A DNA stretch of 64,000 nucleotides. It comes from Siderastrea radians. Its lineage: Eukaryota; Cnidaria; Anthozoa; Scleractinia; Rhizangiidae. The position numbers were made by a program, and so were the translations under genes. Below are positions 1 through 12,096 of this stretch, piece by piece. The number at the start of each line of letters is the position of its first letter. The first letter of the stretch is position 1. Location of the stretch: assembly GCA_964017195.1 (NCBI GenBank), contig OZ024890.1, positions 24,241,201 to 24,305,200 on the forward strand, in the 5' to 3' direction. Under the pieces are notes generated by a model. The model made no database searches, had not been told where the DNA came from, and was given only the letters and a program-made list of their open reading frames with translations.

Positions 1-741
1 ATTCCTCGTTTTATACGCCTTGAGGGCCGAGTCGACAACCTCATATCTGAACTTTTTGCTGTACCCCGAGTACTGCATCCTCAGGACCATCTCATTGACA
101 TTTTCCACTACCCTCTCCCATGGTAATAACTTGCTACAGTTTATTAGAACTCTTAGGACTTCTTGGGTTAGCACTGTCCTCTTGGTACTCCAGCTTAAGG
201 CAGATCTAGCATTTATGACTGCTTTAGAGGCCATGCACTTGGAGTGGAACTCATACATGATCACTGACACTTTCCCGACTTGCCTCTCCGTTTTCTTCTC
301 CCTTGACTCTACCCATACCTTCAGGTCGAGGACAGGCAGCTTTCCGTCTTGGTGCTTAGACGGATAGTCTACTTCAAGTTGTATCGATGGGTGGATGTCG
401 TTTCCTACTTGTTTAATCAACGCCATTGTCCTTTCGTCACTACTGACTCTTCCACCCTCAGTAATGGAACTTTCATCCACGTAGGTTTGACCGTTCTTGT
501 ACCTCATTCCAGGTGGTGTTGCCTGCACAGCCAAGTTGATATCATCCACATACCGTTTGTTCATTGTCACCAGGATGGACATTTCGTCAAGCCTCGCGGC
601 AAATTCCTTATCCCACCAAATCATGAAGATCTGGGCCAGTACTCCAGTCAACTTCAAGCCAATCGGGCCGCCTTTGGTTTGCTTCCTGATCTCGTTATCA
701 AATTAAAGGTGTACACGTGGTTCTTCATAATCACTGTTAAA
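1..741 (-). mobile_element. Penelope-like retroelement, antisense RT fragment
   Basis: Read on the minus strand this stretch is one open frame that runs off the left edge of the window. It encodes the middle and thumb of a reverse transcriptase: the KQTKGGPIG segment, the catalytic RYVDD motif, then a lysine-rich stretch ending near AYKTRN. The same protein is encoded on the plus strand at 1,304-1,903, and the last ~30 codons match the start of the fragment at 26,664. In Penelope-like elements this RT is followed by a GIY-YIG endonuclease, as seen at 26.7-27.4 kb. The copy is 5' truncated: homology begins at 741 on the minus strand and the RT start is missing. Unlike its neighbour it shows no internal stop, so it is the younger or better preserved of the two. 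Confidence 0.72.
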
Positions 742-1903
742 GATCATAAAGAATGTAGTGATGAGTACCGCGGTCCTCCTGTTAGACCTGTGTGCGGGGC
801 GGTGGTAGGCTACAATTGCAAGCTTTCACACGTGATGAGCGTGTTACTGGCTGAAGTATGGAAGTCAAGAGAAAACAGCGCCATATGTATTAGTACGGAA
901 GACATGATATCTGAAATGAACAGAACTAACAAGAACCAGGAGGATGACGGTTTGTTTATCTGATCTACTGACGTGGTAGCGTTATATCCAAGTCTGGATA
1001 TAGATTTCACCATCGATAAGGTGTGCGAAGTGTTCTTTGAGAGTGACATCAGTATTGAAGGTATCGATTATACATGGAGTTGGGTTTGTACCTGGCTGTG
1101 ACGACGTCACCTGAGGTGCTAACAAAGCTAGGCATAGCTGATGTATGCCCAACGAGGAAGACAGATAAAGGGAGACCGCCCACGATTACTGCAAGTGGGA
1201 GTAAAGAACAAAAGGAAAAGCGCTTTAAGTCATGGAATTTACCGGTCAGACAACCAGATGAACGTGCGAGACGTATAATGCTAAGAGAGGCACTGAGGGT
1301 CGCGTTAACAGTGATTATGAAGAACCACGTGTACACCTTTGATAACGAGATCAGGAAGCAAACCAAAGGCGGCCCGATTGGCTTGAAGTTGACTGGAGTA
1401 CTGGCCCAGATCTTCATGATTTGGTGGGATAAGGAATTTGCCGCGAGGCTTGACGAAATGTCCATCCTGGTGACAATGAACAAACGGTATGTGGATGATA
1501 TCAACTTGGCTGTACAGGCAACACCACCTGGAATGAGGTACAAGAACGGTCAAACCTACGTGGATGAAAGTTCCATTACTGAGGATGGAAGAGTACGGTA
1601 GTGACGAAAGGACAATGGCGTTGATTGAACAAGTAGGAAACGACATCCACCCATCGATACAACGTGAAATAGACTATCCGTCTAAGCACCAAGGCGGAAA
1701 GCTGCCTATCCTCGACCTGAAGGTATGGGTAGAGTCAAGGGAGAAGAAAACGGAGAGGCAAGTCGGGAAAGTGTCAGTGATCATGTATGAGTTCCACTCC
1801 AAGTGCATGGCCTCTAAAGCAGTCATAAATGCTAGATCTGCCTTAAGCTGGAGTACCAAGAGGACAGTGCTAACCCAAGAAGTCCTAAGAGTTCTAATGA
1901 ACT
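742..1903 (+). mobile_element. Penelope-like retroelement, sense RT fragment (broken)
   Basis: This is the plus-strand half of a head-to-head pair with 1-741. It starts upstream of the partner, so it includes the RT fingers and palm: a KDHK...PVRPVCG segment, motif A as STDVVALYPSLD (964-999), and YVDD at 1,488-1,499. It is dead. An in-frame TGA at 961 precedes motif A, a frame shift lies near 1,073, and a 1-nt insertion relative to the antisense copy near 1,592-1,600 introduces a stop. Homology to the antisense copy stops at about 1,903. RT identity rests on motif A, YVDD and the flanking conserved segments. Assignment to Penelope-like elements rests on the related GIY-YIG fragment elsewhere in the window. 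Confidence 0.7.
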
Positions 1904-2521
1904 GTTTTCAGCTGTTTGTTGTCCTTATGGAACTAGTATCCATGGTAACATTCATTTGTTGTTTGATTTTATTGTTCTCGAAAACAGACCCCCCAAAAAC
2001 TGCCCCAGTGCGGTGGTGAAACTAGTGAATTTGAGGCAACTTCAGCAGTGAACATCTTCTAAACGAAATACGCTACAGAAATGATATGGCACATATGTAA
2101 CACTTGTCGTTTTCGTATTAAAGTGAATGGCAGGGCAAAGGTTAACTATCTTTTGTTAACGTTCTGCGAGGCAACAAATAATGCCCCGTTCACGACATTT
2201 CCGAAAATTTCAAAATAAGCCTTTTTCACAACTGAGCGATCTCGTGGATTTAAAAAATGGTTTTCCTGTCTTGATTTTAGCTAATAGTTTGGTTAATAAG
2301 TCCGTAAAAACCTTCCATTCTTTGAATAGGTGAAAATTCCGCAAAAATTTTATTCTGCGAGTGAGTGAAAATTCCATTAGTGACAAAACAGAGGTTGTTA
2401 GGGGGCGTGCTCTTATAATATTACTCGTCATGTGCAGATTTCGCGATTATGAGTTTAACCAAGTCTGGAGAGTACAAAACTCACGTTTCGTACAGCAAGA
2501 TATTCCAGTCCTACTTTTTGC
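1904..2521. other. Intergenic, no gene seen
   Basis: AT-rich sequence between the Penelope-like fragment and the next element. No coding motif, tandem repeat or RNA gene was recognised. Confidence 0.5.
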
Positions 2522-2530
2522 TAATCAAGC

Positions 2531-4277
2531 TAACCTGCGATCAGGCTCTATTTTCGTTTCGCTCGGTGAAACATTCAGGCGGGACGGGCGAAACGAAAAA
2601 TAGAGCCTGATACAATTCTTCTACGGAACGTCTGCCGCCCACTTTTTTGATTGATTGACATTCAACAAAACAGCCAATCAAAATTTCTTCTGCTTGCACG
2701 ATCCTCGGTATGCAAATTTCCCATAACGGCAATTCGCAGAAAGTCACGCAAATGTCGGCAAAATAAGAAAATCATAGGCTACGATATATCTTTTAGGCAC
2801 AAGCACTCAAATTTACACGATTGCTAACTTCAAGGTTCCGGTATTGTACATGGTTGCTCTGTCTGAGCTGAAACTGAATGAAAATTCAAAACACGACGAG
2901 GTTCTCATGTACCAAAATATGCCGCATGCTTGTACATTGTACATGTTGTATCCTTTCCCATTTCAGACATTTCAAGTGGTATCCGGAAATATTCTTTTAA
3001 TACGCATTTGTAACCGATTTTCTTCGTGAAAAACCTTGGGCAAATAAGAGAAGTACCTTCAGTTTCATTCTTAAAAGGGCACAGTCACGAGGATTTCGCA
3101 GATTTCTCGTCAAAAATGTGCTGAAATTATCGGTAGCTAACTTTATCCATGCCCAATTGTGTTTGAACATTTAAAGGAACATATTAACTTAATTTCATTA
3201 AGAGAAAACAAACCATGACCATTTAATATCGATTTAATGTCAACACGCTGAAAGAATTTGAAAAGTTTAGCCTAATTTTTTCAAATTGCAATCCATTTCC
3301 ATCCGTGCCATCCGTAGCAACAGACGACAGAGAATAGTTTCAGTGAAGTAATATAGTCTTTGGTAACAAAACTAGACCATTATTTGTGGGCGTACATTGG
3401 TGCGAGGACGTATTTTTTAATTTTTAAAGTGAACTCAAATAGCGTGACTATGCCCCTTTAAGAATAAAGATATAAATAAAACCGTTTATAAAGAAAGGAG
3501 TATTTTGTAATTTAATTTAGTTCCAGAAGTGATAAATATTTGAGATTAGCCGCGAATTTTATCTCTAAACAGCAGCGAATTTTAAAACGAAGAACATTTA
3601 TTATAAAACTAGTCAGATCCTTTGATGTCAATGTCAGAGATCAATAAAACGACATTTAAAAACAATGAATGACTATAAACTGAAAATCGGTTCTCGCCAA
3701 ACGTCAGTTAACCGTTCAGTTTACCGAATTATCGGTTGACTTGTTGATCATTCTTGGCGAAAGATACTTGTTCGTCTGCTGTTCGTTTTGTTTTGTAAAA
3801 CGCGGAAACAGCCATTACTCTGTTCATGTTATCAATACTAGCTGAAAGCCGTCAAATGAAAATTCCGAGACACGATGCGATAAAACGGAATACATAAGTT
3901 TATACTTCACTGTTGCTGCACTTCTCTGCTCCAGGTGAGAGACAGCTTGCGTCAAACCGAACGCCATTCTCAGGAGAGAAAGAGATGGTGACAATTCTCC
4001 TAGAACGAAGAGAATTTATTAGAGCAACACATTTTACTTCGGCCGACTTGTTCCTTGGTTGTTCCTTGGCGATGGTGGTCGGATCGAAACTCGTAGACAA
4101 TTTACTTCCGTTGACAGCTCTATTGTTAAAGGGCCAATCAGATTGCGAGATTCCCGCGGCCAAAATTTGGCCGCCGACACGAACTCCTGTGAGAGATTGT
4201 ATCAGGCCCTATTTTAGCGAGCGACCAACGTAAGAGAATATCAGAGCGATGCTAAAATTCGGCCTGATGGCAGGTTA
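2531..4277. mobile_element. Mutator-like non-autonomous element with double-hairpin ends
   Basis: The ends are inverted repeats starting TAACCTGC(G/C)ATCAGGC. The element is flanked by a perfect 9-bp direct repeat TAATCAAGC at 2,522-2,530 and 4,278-4,286. A 9-bp target duplication is the hallmark of Mutator-like (MULE) transposons. Each end also folds on itself. At the left, 2,540-2,562 pairs with 2,588-2,611; at the right, 4,201-4,222 pairs with 4,251-4,268. The inner hairpin arms are inverted repeats of each other (gcctgatacaatt near 2,604 against the complement near 4,195). The 1.5-kb interior has no transposase frame, so the copy depends on enzymes supplied elsewhere. Boundaries come directly from the target duplication; the superfamily is inferred from its length. 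Confidence 0.7.
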
Positions 4278-4286
4278 TAATCAAGC

Positions 4287-4841
4287 GTACCCGGCTTACG
4301 TTCATATTAACCCTCTTGCAGCTGTTTCAGCGTTTTTAATTACACATTTCTTATACCGTTTACGCTGCTATCGCGTGCGTTTTTATCGTACAAAGTAGAA
4401 AATGGTACTAAAATAAAAACAAAGCCCCTTCTGTAATTCCAGTAACGTCTATTTCTCTTTTTCTTATTGCTTATTGCCGCTTTAAAATAGTTGTTTCATA
4501 CGGTATTTATCGCATGGTTGTACAGGAATAAAGGAAGTTGAAACTGACAACGTTGTTCGTTTCTTTGTCAGATTGCTCGATCGTGATGTCTTTGCAATTG
4601 TAAAAGCATTAACTCCGAGTTTCGTGATTTCAAAATAATAATAATAATAATAATAATACAGAATATGCGAATGCTACCACAATTCCATTGCTTAACTGCA
4701 AGAACGATGTCAGTTTTTATTTACGATCAATTGGGGCAAGTGGCGCTCGTGGACGAAACACATCTACCCAAATCACAGAAGTTGAGCTTATTTTGAACAG
4801 GGCTGGACTTTTTATTTCCCCCTAAAGAAGATATCAGCAAC
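4287..4841. other. Intergenic with (ATA)n microsatellite
   Basis: No gene seen. A short (ATA/TAA)n microsatellite lies at about 4,637-4,660. Confidence 0.5.
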
Positions 4842-5034
4842 ATGACAATTTGTCCTCGACATGGGAAGCAACTAACGGTAAACTGGTCGGGCTCTAAAGT
4901 TGTTACTTGCCGTTACCCTTCACATCAAAAAAGACGAACAAGAACAGTGTGGAACGGGAAACCGCGAAGAATAACAAAGCAAGTATCCGAACAAATATTC
5001 TGGATGTATGACACAGTCGTTCCGATTGGTGTAG
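4842..5034 (+). CDS. Candidate exon of a Cys/His-containing protein
   Basis: A 64-codon open segment begins at ATG 4,842. It contains two similarly spaced clusters, CPRH near residue 4 and CRYPSH near residue 23, followed by a basic stretch and a hydrophobic end (VPIGVG). It meets a good splice donor, GTAG|GTAAC, at 5,034/5,035, after which the frame soon ends. The Cys/His pattern suggests a metal-binding fold, but I do not recognise the family and no function is claimed. No second exon could be joined to it. It may be a remnant of a repeat-encoded gene rather than a host gene. Confidence 0.3.
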
Positions 5035-5206
5035 GTAACACTGGCATTTTCCTAATGTTGTAATTTTTAGTTGGTAGTAGCTAGCGAAGAAGGTATCTGT
5101 TGTCCCGCAAGTCAGTTGTGAATCAGTGTAAACGAGATAGTCAGGTAAAAAATAAACAAATGAAAATAGAATGATGTGTGGAGAGAGGAAACTCAGAAAA
5201 AAAAAT

Positions 5207-5290
5207 CTGAGTTCCAGATAGGATGTGAATCCACGACCTTCCGTACACTGATCGGATGCTCTAACCACTGAGCTACGAGAACTCTAGCGG
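5207..5290 (-). repeat. tRNA-like element (SINE head)
   Basis: On the minus strand this reads as a tRNA-like unit: GAGTTC/GAACTC closing stem, A-box-like TAGCTCAGTGG, and B-box-like GGATTCACATCC. A run of T (AGATTTTTTTTT) follows that could end Pol III transcription. The T-loop is altered (TTCACAT), so it is a tRNA-derived repeat rather than a working tRNA gene. The frames crossing it are incidental. Confidence 0.55.
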
Positions 5291-6562
5291 TGAGCGATGG
5301 TCACTTGTGGGCTGACACAACGAAAAACAAAAAAATTAACAAACTAAACAAAAATAAACAAAAATTAAACAGTTTCAATTTGAACAGTTAGTTCAGGGAT
5401 CCATGGTTCGAACAATTTTTCAGTTTTGTCAATCACGATATAGTTCCACAGCGTATACTAGACGTGGTAAAGATAACCGAGTTTGAATGAAATCCCATTT
5501 CTTGTTGGCACTTTGATTTTTATAAAAGCAAACAGGTCTGAAGATCAAATTCAAAACACCCATGTTTCCGATTCTAACTTGAAGACGTGAAAGAGGCGCT
5601 TTAATTTGTCGCTACGAATTGCAAAATATAGGATTTCGATCGTGATTTATTTATACCCTTCTTTATTATGCACTGATTCTACCTAAATGAATGACATAAG
5701 CTGCAAAAAATTTGCTAAAAAGGAGGCCTTTTTGCGTTGAAATAAACACATCAATCTTATATAGAGTTCTGCTATTTATTCATTTTTTTATTTATTTTAT
5801 TTTATTTTATTTTTTATTATTATTTTTTTGTTGCTGATAGCAGGGAGGCCGATGTCGCCTTACATGACCCGGCCAAAGGTTGTAGAAACACTGCGGTCTT
5901 CAATACACTGTATCTCCGAAAGAAGGACTATGACCCCTCGATTTCTCTGCCAGTCTGGCATGAGTTCGTCGTTATCTAGCTGCAGCAAAATTTAAAAAAA
6001 TCTGAACGGGGGAAAAATTAGTATTTTAGGCGCGAACGTCCTTAAATCAGCTTGTGTTCGATTCTGTTCCTTGTAAAGAACATGGGCGAATCCAGGCTTC
6101 TTCTTATGGAGATATTGCAATTTGAAAACGTTTTTATGTGTTAAAAGAAATCAGACCCATTCACTAAACCTAAATACACAAAAGAGTTACTGTACCACAT
6201 TCACTTTTTGCGGTCTTCTCGATAGGAGTCACGCGATATGAAGTTTGCGAAGAATAGTGCGGGTAAGCTGCAGTTTCAACGAATTGAATGGCACACTGCT
6301 CAGTAGATCAGCAGTTCCTTTTCCAGACTTGCCGCAGAACAAAGAAAGAGGCCACCTGAACTGACAAGCTGGAGAGCCGCAAGAGCCGGGTCTGAAGACG
6401 ACGAGGAAAATTGAGAAAGGGAGAATGACCTGACTCAGATGAGAAAGGCTGTCTGTCAGGAAATTAATCTTCCCCACCCATTAGAATACGAGGGTGATAA
6501 CAAGAGAAACAAATTTCAGGCGAAATGCAAGAACAGAGATCTGAAGCGCTTTCCATTTTTTC
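5291..6562. other. Intergenic, AT-rich, no gene seen
   Basis: Contains a T/A homopolymer-rich stretch at 5,770-5,830 and otherwise unremarkable sequence. No coding or RNA feature supported. Confidence 0.45.
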
Positions 6563-6626
6563 TAGCCTGCGTGCAGACGGCCACCCGCGGGTGGCAGGGA
6601 AATAGGAGACGTCTGCACGCAGGCTA
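6563..6626. mobile_element. 64-bp palindromic micro-element
   Basis: A 17-bp perfect terminal inverted repeat TAGCCTGCGTGCAGACG encloses only 30 bp, which itself begins with the perfect 16-bp palindrome GCCACCCGCGGGTGGC. Direct repeats CATTTTTT (6,554-6,561 and 6,627-6,634) flank it, with one extra C at the left. An 8-bp target duplication would fit the hAT superfamily. The T-rich target makes chance a partial explanation. Confidence 0.5.
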
Positions 6627-6689
6627 CATTTTTTTCAAGACTCACTTTAAAGCCGGGGGTACTCCTTTACTAAAATAAGCCACATTAAG

Positions 6690-6850
6690 GTATGTGCGGC
6701 GTGAAAGGATATGGATTTTGAGCTGTTTTGGTCTGAAATAGGGCATGGATTTTACCCATTTTGGTCTGAAATAGGGTATAGAATGTATCCATTTTGGTCT
6801 GAAATAGGGTAAGGGTTTGTCCTCTGGTCTGGAATTAGGTACTATTTTTA
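6690..6850 (+). repeat. Minisatellite, GGTCTGAAATAGGG unit
   Basis: Imperfect tandem copies of a ~36-bp unit with core TTTTGGTCTGAAATAGGG are seen from about 6,725 to 6,850. Relatives (ggtctgaaataacg) lie near 7,000. The flanking AGCCGGGGGTACTCC at 6,650 looks like an element end, but no clear partner was found. Confidence 0.5.
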
Positions 6851-8150
6851 GAAGAAGCTACCTTTTTGTAATTATTCATCTCTTGAGAAAAGTGCAGTTT
6901 GATTAATATTTGAAACCCTTCTCTAATGTTTACGCAAACTCAAGCAGTTCCTATGCAGTGCTATCATGTATCACATGATACGTGCTGCAAGGACTTGGTC
7001 TGAAATAACGAATCGAATTCTGGGTCAGTCTTGAAACAGGGTTGTGAACGTCACCGATATGTTCTGGTTTAAAAAAGCGAATGGGTCTCGAGAAGCGCAC
7101 CGCACACTCCGACTCAAATTTTCGGGGAGTATCCACGGGGCTGAACTCCAGGGAAAATTCCGAAAACTGTTGCATTATATCGAAAAACGGACCATCATTA
7201 AACCGAGAAATAAACGGAATGGCGGAAATAGGTTTTAAAACCTTTTCCTGGAAGATGCTGGAATATGAAAACGCACAGTGCTCCACTTGCGCGGGAAGAT
7301 ACTCTACTCTGTATATAAGACATCAGGTCTTGTTGTCGAATAGAAATTAGAAAACTCCCCGGATTAGTAATTCAATGACCGGTGGAAAACAAACTAAAAC
7401 TGAGAAACGAGTCTATTTACAACTATTGTTCTGTTAATTTAAAGACACTTCTTTCCCGGTTTTCCCAGGTTTTCCCTAGGTTTATTGTTTATTACTACTG
7501 TATTAAGTCTTATGTATTAATTATTAGCCGAAAATACTACGAAGACATAGAACAATCTAAATTGTAACGGGAAAGACAATTTGCCATCAAGCTATGTATA
7601 TAATAATAATAATAATAATGATAATAATAATAATAATAATAACTTCCTACGTATTTCAGTTTAGTTTGTATGACTGAACTGCCGATTACCCAATACGGAT
7701 CGCTAAAATGCACTACTCAAGTGTTATCAGTGATTCAAGTTTTCGAAAAATGCTTAAGGGAAAACAGTTTTTATGAAGGAGAAACCATTTTCCTAGCCGG
7801 TTTTTCCTACAACTTTGGCAGAGACCCTTGCGAAAATAAAAATTATGTTTGCACTTATTTTCATCTTTTTAGCGGGCGCTTGCCAATATAAATAAGCCTG
7901 CTGCCTGCGGCTCGGGTTGGAAAAAAAAAAGAAAAATACGAATTGGCAATAATTTCCCCGTAGGTACCGAACCTCAATGATAATCGGACCATCGGCTAGC
8001 ACTTGGCGAGGGTGGGGGGATGGGGAATTATTGCATTCGCCAGGTTCCCAAGATTTTTCTCCCTGAATGGGAGGGAAAGTCCTAGATAACAACTACTGTA
8101 GCCGCTAAGTACCTCATGTAACATAACTCAAAGTATAACCCCAAATATTC
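6851..8150. other. Intergenic with (ATA)n microsatellite
   Basis: No gene supported. An (ATA)n tract lies at about 7,601-7,643. Several short open frames here show no conserved motif. Confidence 0.45.
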
Positions 8151-9775
8151 AAACAGCGCTATAAAACCTTAAAAGTAGATCCTATAGAATCATATAAACC
8201 CTATACAGCCCTGTAAACCCCTATAAACCCCTGTAAACCCCTTTACAACCATGTAGACCCCAATACAACCCTGTTAACCCTATACAACCATGTAAACCCC
8301 TATACAACCATGTAAACCCCTATATAACCCTATTAAACGCTATACAGCCCTATAAACTTATGCCATCATGAAGACCTCCTATACAAACCTGTTAACCCCT
8401 AACAACCCTCTTAGCCCCTATACTACCCTATAAAACCCTATAAAACCATGTAGACCCCTGGGATACAACCCTGTAAACCCTGTACAACCATGTACACCCC
8501 TATACAACCATGTAAACCCCTATAGAACCATGTAGACCCCTATACAGCCATGTAGACCCCTTTGGAGCCCTGTCAAGTCCTATACAACCATGTAGAACCC
8601 TATACAGCCCGGCAAACCCTATTCAACCCTGTAGACCCCTATACAACTATGTATAAATCCTCCCTCTACAACCCTGTAAACCCCTCTACAACCCTGTACA
8701 CCCCATACAACCCTGTACACTCCTATACAACTCTGTACACCCCTATACAACACTATACATCCTATACAACCCTGTAAACCCCTCTACAACCCTGTAAACC
8801 CCTCTACAACCTGTACACCCCTATACAACCCTGTACACCCCTATACAACCCTGTACACCCCTATACAACCCTGTAAACCCCTATATAACCCTGTAAACCC
8901 CTATACAACCCTGTACACCCCTATACAACTCTGTACACTCCTATACAACCCTGTACACCCGTATACAACCCTGTACACCCCTATACAACCCTGTAAACCC
9001 CTATACAACCCTGTAAACCCCTATACAACTCTGTAAATCCCTATACAATCCTGTACACCCCTATACAACTCTGTACACCCCTATACAACCCTGTACACCC
9101 CTAAACAACTCTGTAAACCCCTATACAACCCTGACACCCCTATACAACCCTGTTCACCCCTATACAACTCTGTACACCCCTCTACAACCCTGTACACCCC
9201 TATACAACTCTGTAGACCGCTATACAACTCTTTACACCTCTATACAACTCTGTAAACTCTTATACAACCCTGTACACCCCTATACAACCCTGTACACCCC
9301 TCTACAACTCTGTACACCCCTATACAACTCTGTAAACCCCTATACAACTCTGTAAACCCCTATACAACCCTGTACACCCCTATACAAATTTGTAAACCCC
9401 TATACAACTCTGTACACCCCTATACCACCCTGTAAATCCCTATACAACTCTGTACACCCCTATACCACCCTGTAAATCCCTATACAACTCTGTACACCCC
9501 TATACCACCCTGTAAACCCCTATACAACTCTGTAAACCCCTATACAACCATGTAGACCCCTATACTGCCGTGTTGACCCCTATACAACCATGTGGACCCC
9601 TATACAACCATGTGGACCCCTATACGACCCTGAAAACCCCTATACAACCATGTAGACCCCTATAGAACCATTTTGACCCCTATCAACCATGTAGACCCCT
9701 ATACAACCCTGTAAACCCTATACAACCCTGTAAACCCATATACAACCATGTAATCCTCTATACAACCCTGTACAC
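8151..9775 (+). repeat. Satellite, left arm, outer unit class
   Basis: Tandem array of a 20-bp unit, consensus tatacaaccctgtaaacccc, with a frequent variant tatacaaccatgtagacccc. Units are mostly exactly 20 bp with point changes. The left edge (8,151-8,210) is more degenerate. The reverse complement of the same two unit types forms the outermost part of the array on the other side (22,267-24,135), so this is one arm of a large inverted repeat. Confidence 0.9.
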
Positions 9776-9989
9776 CCCTATACAGCACTATACACCCTTA
9801 AACAGCTCTATACACCCCTATACAGCACTATACAGCACTATTCACACACCCTTATACACCCTTATAAGACTCTATACAGCCCTATACAGCAGTATACACC
9901 CTATACAGCTCTATACACCCCTATACAGCACTGTACACCCCCTGAGCAGCAGAATACATCCCTACACAGCACTATACACCCTTATACAG
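9776..9989 (+). repeat. Satellite, left arm, inner unit class (part 1)
   Basis: The unit changes here to tatacagcactatacacccc, the reverse complement of the dominant unit at 14.75-18.8 kb. Inner-class sequence resumes at 12,097, so 9,990-12,096 is an interruption. Confidence 0.85.
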
Positions 9990-11242
9990 CCTTTTATTAA
10001 AAACTGGACTAGGTATATTGGATTTCTAGCATTTTGATTGGCTGAACGGAGCTAGGCTATCAGCTCATATACCTGCTGCGATCATATATGGTCAATGAAC
10101 ACTCACCAACAAAGTGAGCTGAAAGCTTTTTCCTCGCGAGCGACCCGGCGAGAAAAACGGATGAGAAAAATCACTTGGCTGCGAATTTAAATAAAGCAGA
10201 AATTGCAACAGCGTCACTAAGACACAAATCAAAATTGTTCCATAGTGCTTGATTTCTTAAGACAACAAGAAACTGTCTGCAGATATAGAAATTTAAGCAT
10301 TAAGAGTTGTGTTTGCAATTAATTCCTTTCATCGATCGTCACGTCGATTATTGAAATTGAACAAACGGTAGGTTTTATCAAGAAGGCTTTCCACTTCAAA
10401 ATATCAAGACAAAACATGAAGGACAAAGTGAAATGGGGAAGAAGAATTTAACGAAAACTATCACACATTCATTGCAAGTCGGTACGAAAATCATGAAGCA
10501 ATCTAAACAAGTACCAAACTACCAAGAAGGAAGGAAGGGCGAATTTTTTTTCGGCTATAACACGCAAAATTGACATTGGTTTACCTGCACTCGTTGTAGC
10601 GCTGTGTTCCAACAGCCGGGTCCAAATGTTCAGATACAAATCGGATGCCATGTAAACGGAGTTGAATCGCTTTCCCGGTTGTTTGAGTGTTGTTTTTACC
10701 ATTCCGTCCGCAATCTCTAAACCGAGAACAACTGCGTTTTGTGCTTTGCGTTTAACAAACTATGATAGTGAATTATAAAGTTCCTCGCTACAGTAATCTT
10801 GCTTCTGAGCTGCTTAGAAATTACTTCTTCAAGTTCAAATTAGTTCTGTCTTCAGCTCGATCAAACACGCACATGATGGATCCGCGAACGGATTACAAAC
10901 TTGCTCCCTTTCAACTCCAGCAGCTAACGATGAAATCGTACAGCTTCAATCCGCTTTGAACGATGATTACAGCAATGCTTCAGGAAAAATAAAACACGTA
11001 CCCTATTTCACGGCCAATAATTAAAAGATTTTTTTCCAAAACTTGTGCCACTTCTTTCACTTTCGAGCAGTTTCATTGATTCATTCAGCTTTGCAATGAA
11101 ACGCTGCAACACTTCGCAAGGTTTTGGCGCCTTTCTCGTTCAGTCATGTGATCGATTCTTGTTCCCTTGTTCTCTCTTTTACCTTTTTTCTCATTTTTTA
11201 CCTTTCTTTCTTGATTTTTTTTAAGTAGTGGCGAATTTTTAA
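9990..11242. repeat. Interspersed repeat interrupting the satellite
   Basis: Sequence unrelated to the satellite. Its core, about 10,140-10,990, is homologous to the minus strand of 58,440-59,240. Shared landmarks are the gacccggcgagaaaaa segment near 10,145, the minus-strand frame at 10,469-10,702 whose product shares LYLNIW and GKPxSILR with a frame at 58,792, and the agctcgatcaaacacgcaca segment near 10,855. Divergence is substantial. I see no transposase or RT domain; this is a non-coding dispersed family. Confidence 0.6.
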
Positions 11243-12096
11243 TAAAACAATTATTCTACTCGGGCTTGCTGGATATCGAATGATTATAACCAACGAGGCG
11301 CTACGCGCCTCGTTGGTTATCTATTTAACAATTATCCTGCGAAATCGCGCGGAATATCACCTGATACTTAGCCGACGAGGCCGTAGGCCGAGTTGGCTAA
11401 ATCAGGGGATATTCCGCAAGATTGAGCAGGATAATTGTTTTATTATTCAACAAATTCTCATCGACTACCATTTTCAGACAGAGAAAAACTATGGTTCTAT
11501 GATGAAAACGCTAAAAGCTAGCAACACATAATGAAAATCAAAACACAACTTCAAGAAATCGAACTTTACTACCGTTCACTTAAAAAGACTTATTTACAAA
11601 CTCATGTCTGGAAATAACAAGACAAAGTAAAAAAAATATTGCTACCGTACCGAGAATAAGTCCTCTTCCTGTGAATTAAAATCTTTTCAACTTTACAACT
11701 TTCCGTGAGCAAGTCTGCTGCTTAGTTCGCAATAGCATTTTCTTGGTTGAGTTCTCACTATGAAAATTCCAAGTCAACCTCTGGATATCTTTGTGAGCTG
11801 AAGCAAATACTTGTTGGCTTTTTGAGAGCATTTAATCGTGGAAAGTTTCTTCCAGGGAGTTAAAATTTGCGGAGAACACTGCTAAAACTGCCTCGCCTTT
11901 CAAAATGGCCACCAAACAAGCAATGAAAGAAAATCTGCAGTGCACTTCCAAATATGGTCATTTACGTATATCGCAGGATATCTGTCATGTAGGATGACAG
12001 ATATTGAGGGCTTCCGTACCATATATGGGCATAGTGACAATTTGTTGAATAATAACATTCGATATCCAGCGCGCCCTCGTAGAATAATTGTTAAAT
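11243..12096. mobile_element. Foldback element with nested hairpins inside the satellite
   Basis: The two ends are inverted repeats. The caattattctac...gctggatatcgaatg segment near 11,250-11,282 is matched by the reverse complement at 12,055-12,090. Inside are a perfect hairpin aaccaacgaggcgc-tac-gcgcctcgttggtt at about 11,290-11,320, and a longer hairpin at 11,329-11,441 that encloses another palindrome (tagccgac...gttggcta). No coding sequence. The right end abuts the satellite at about 12,097, so it inserted into or next to the array. Confidence 0.6.

Noticed and set aside
349..963. 204-codon plus-strand frame as a single protein
   Set aside because: Its first half is antisense to the Penelope-like RT at 1-741 and only the part after 742 is coding-sense. 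It crosses the head-to-head junction.
4903..5268. 121-codon minus-strand frame
   Set aside because: It overlaps a better plus-strand exon candidate and a tRNA-like element, and has no recognisable motif.
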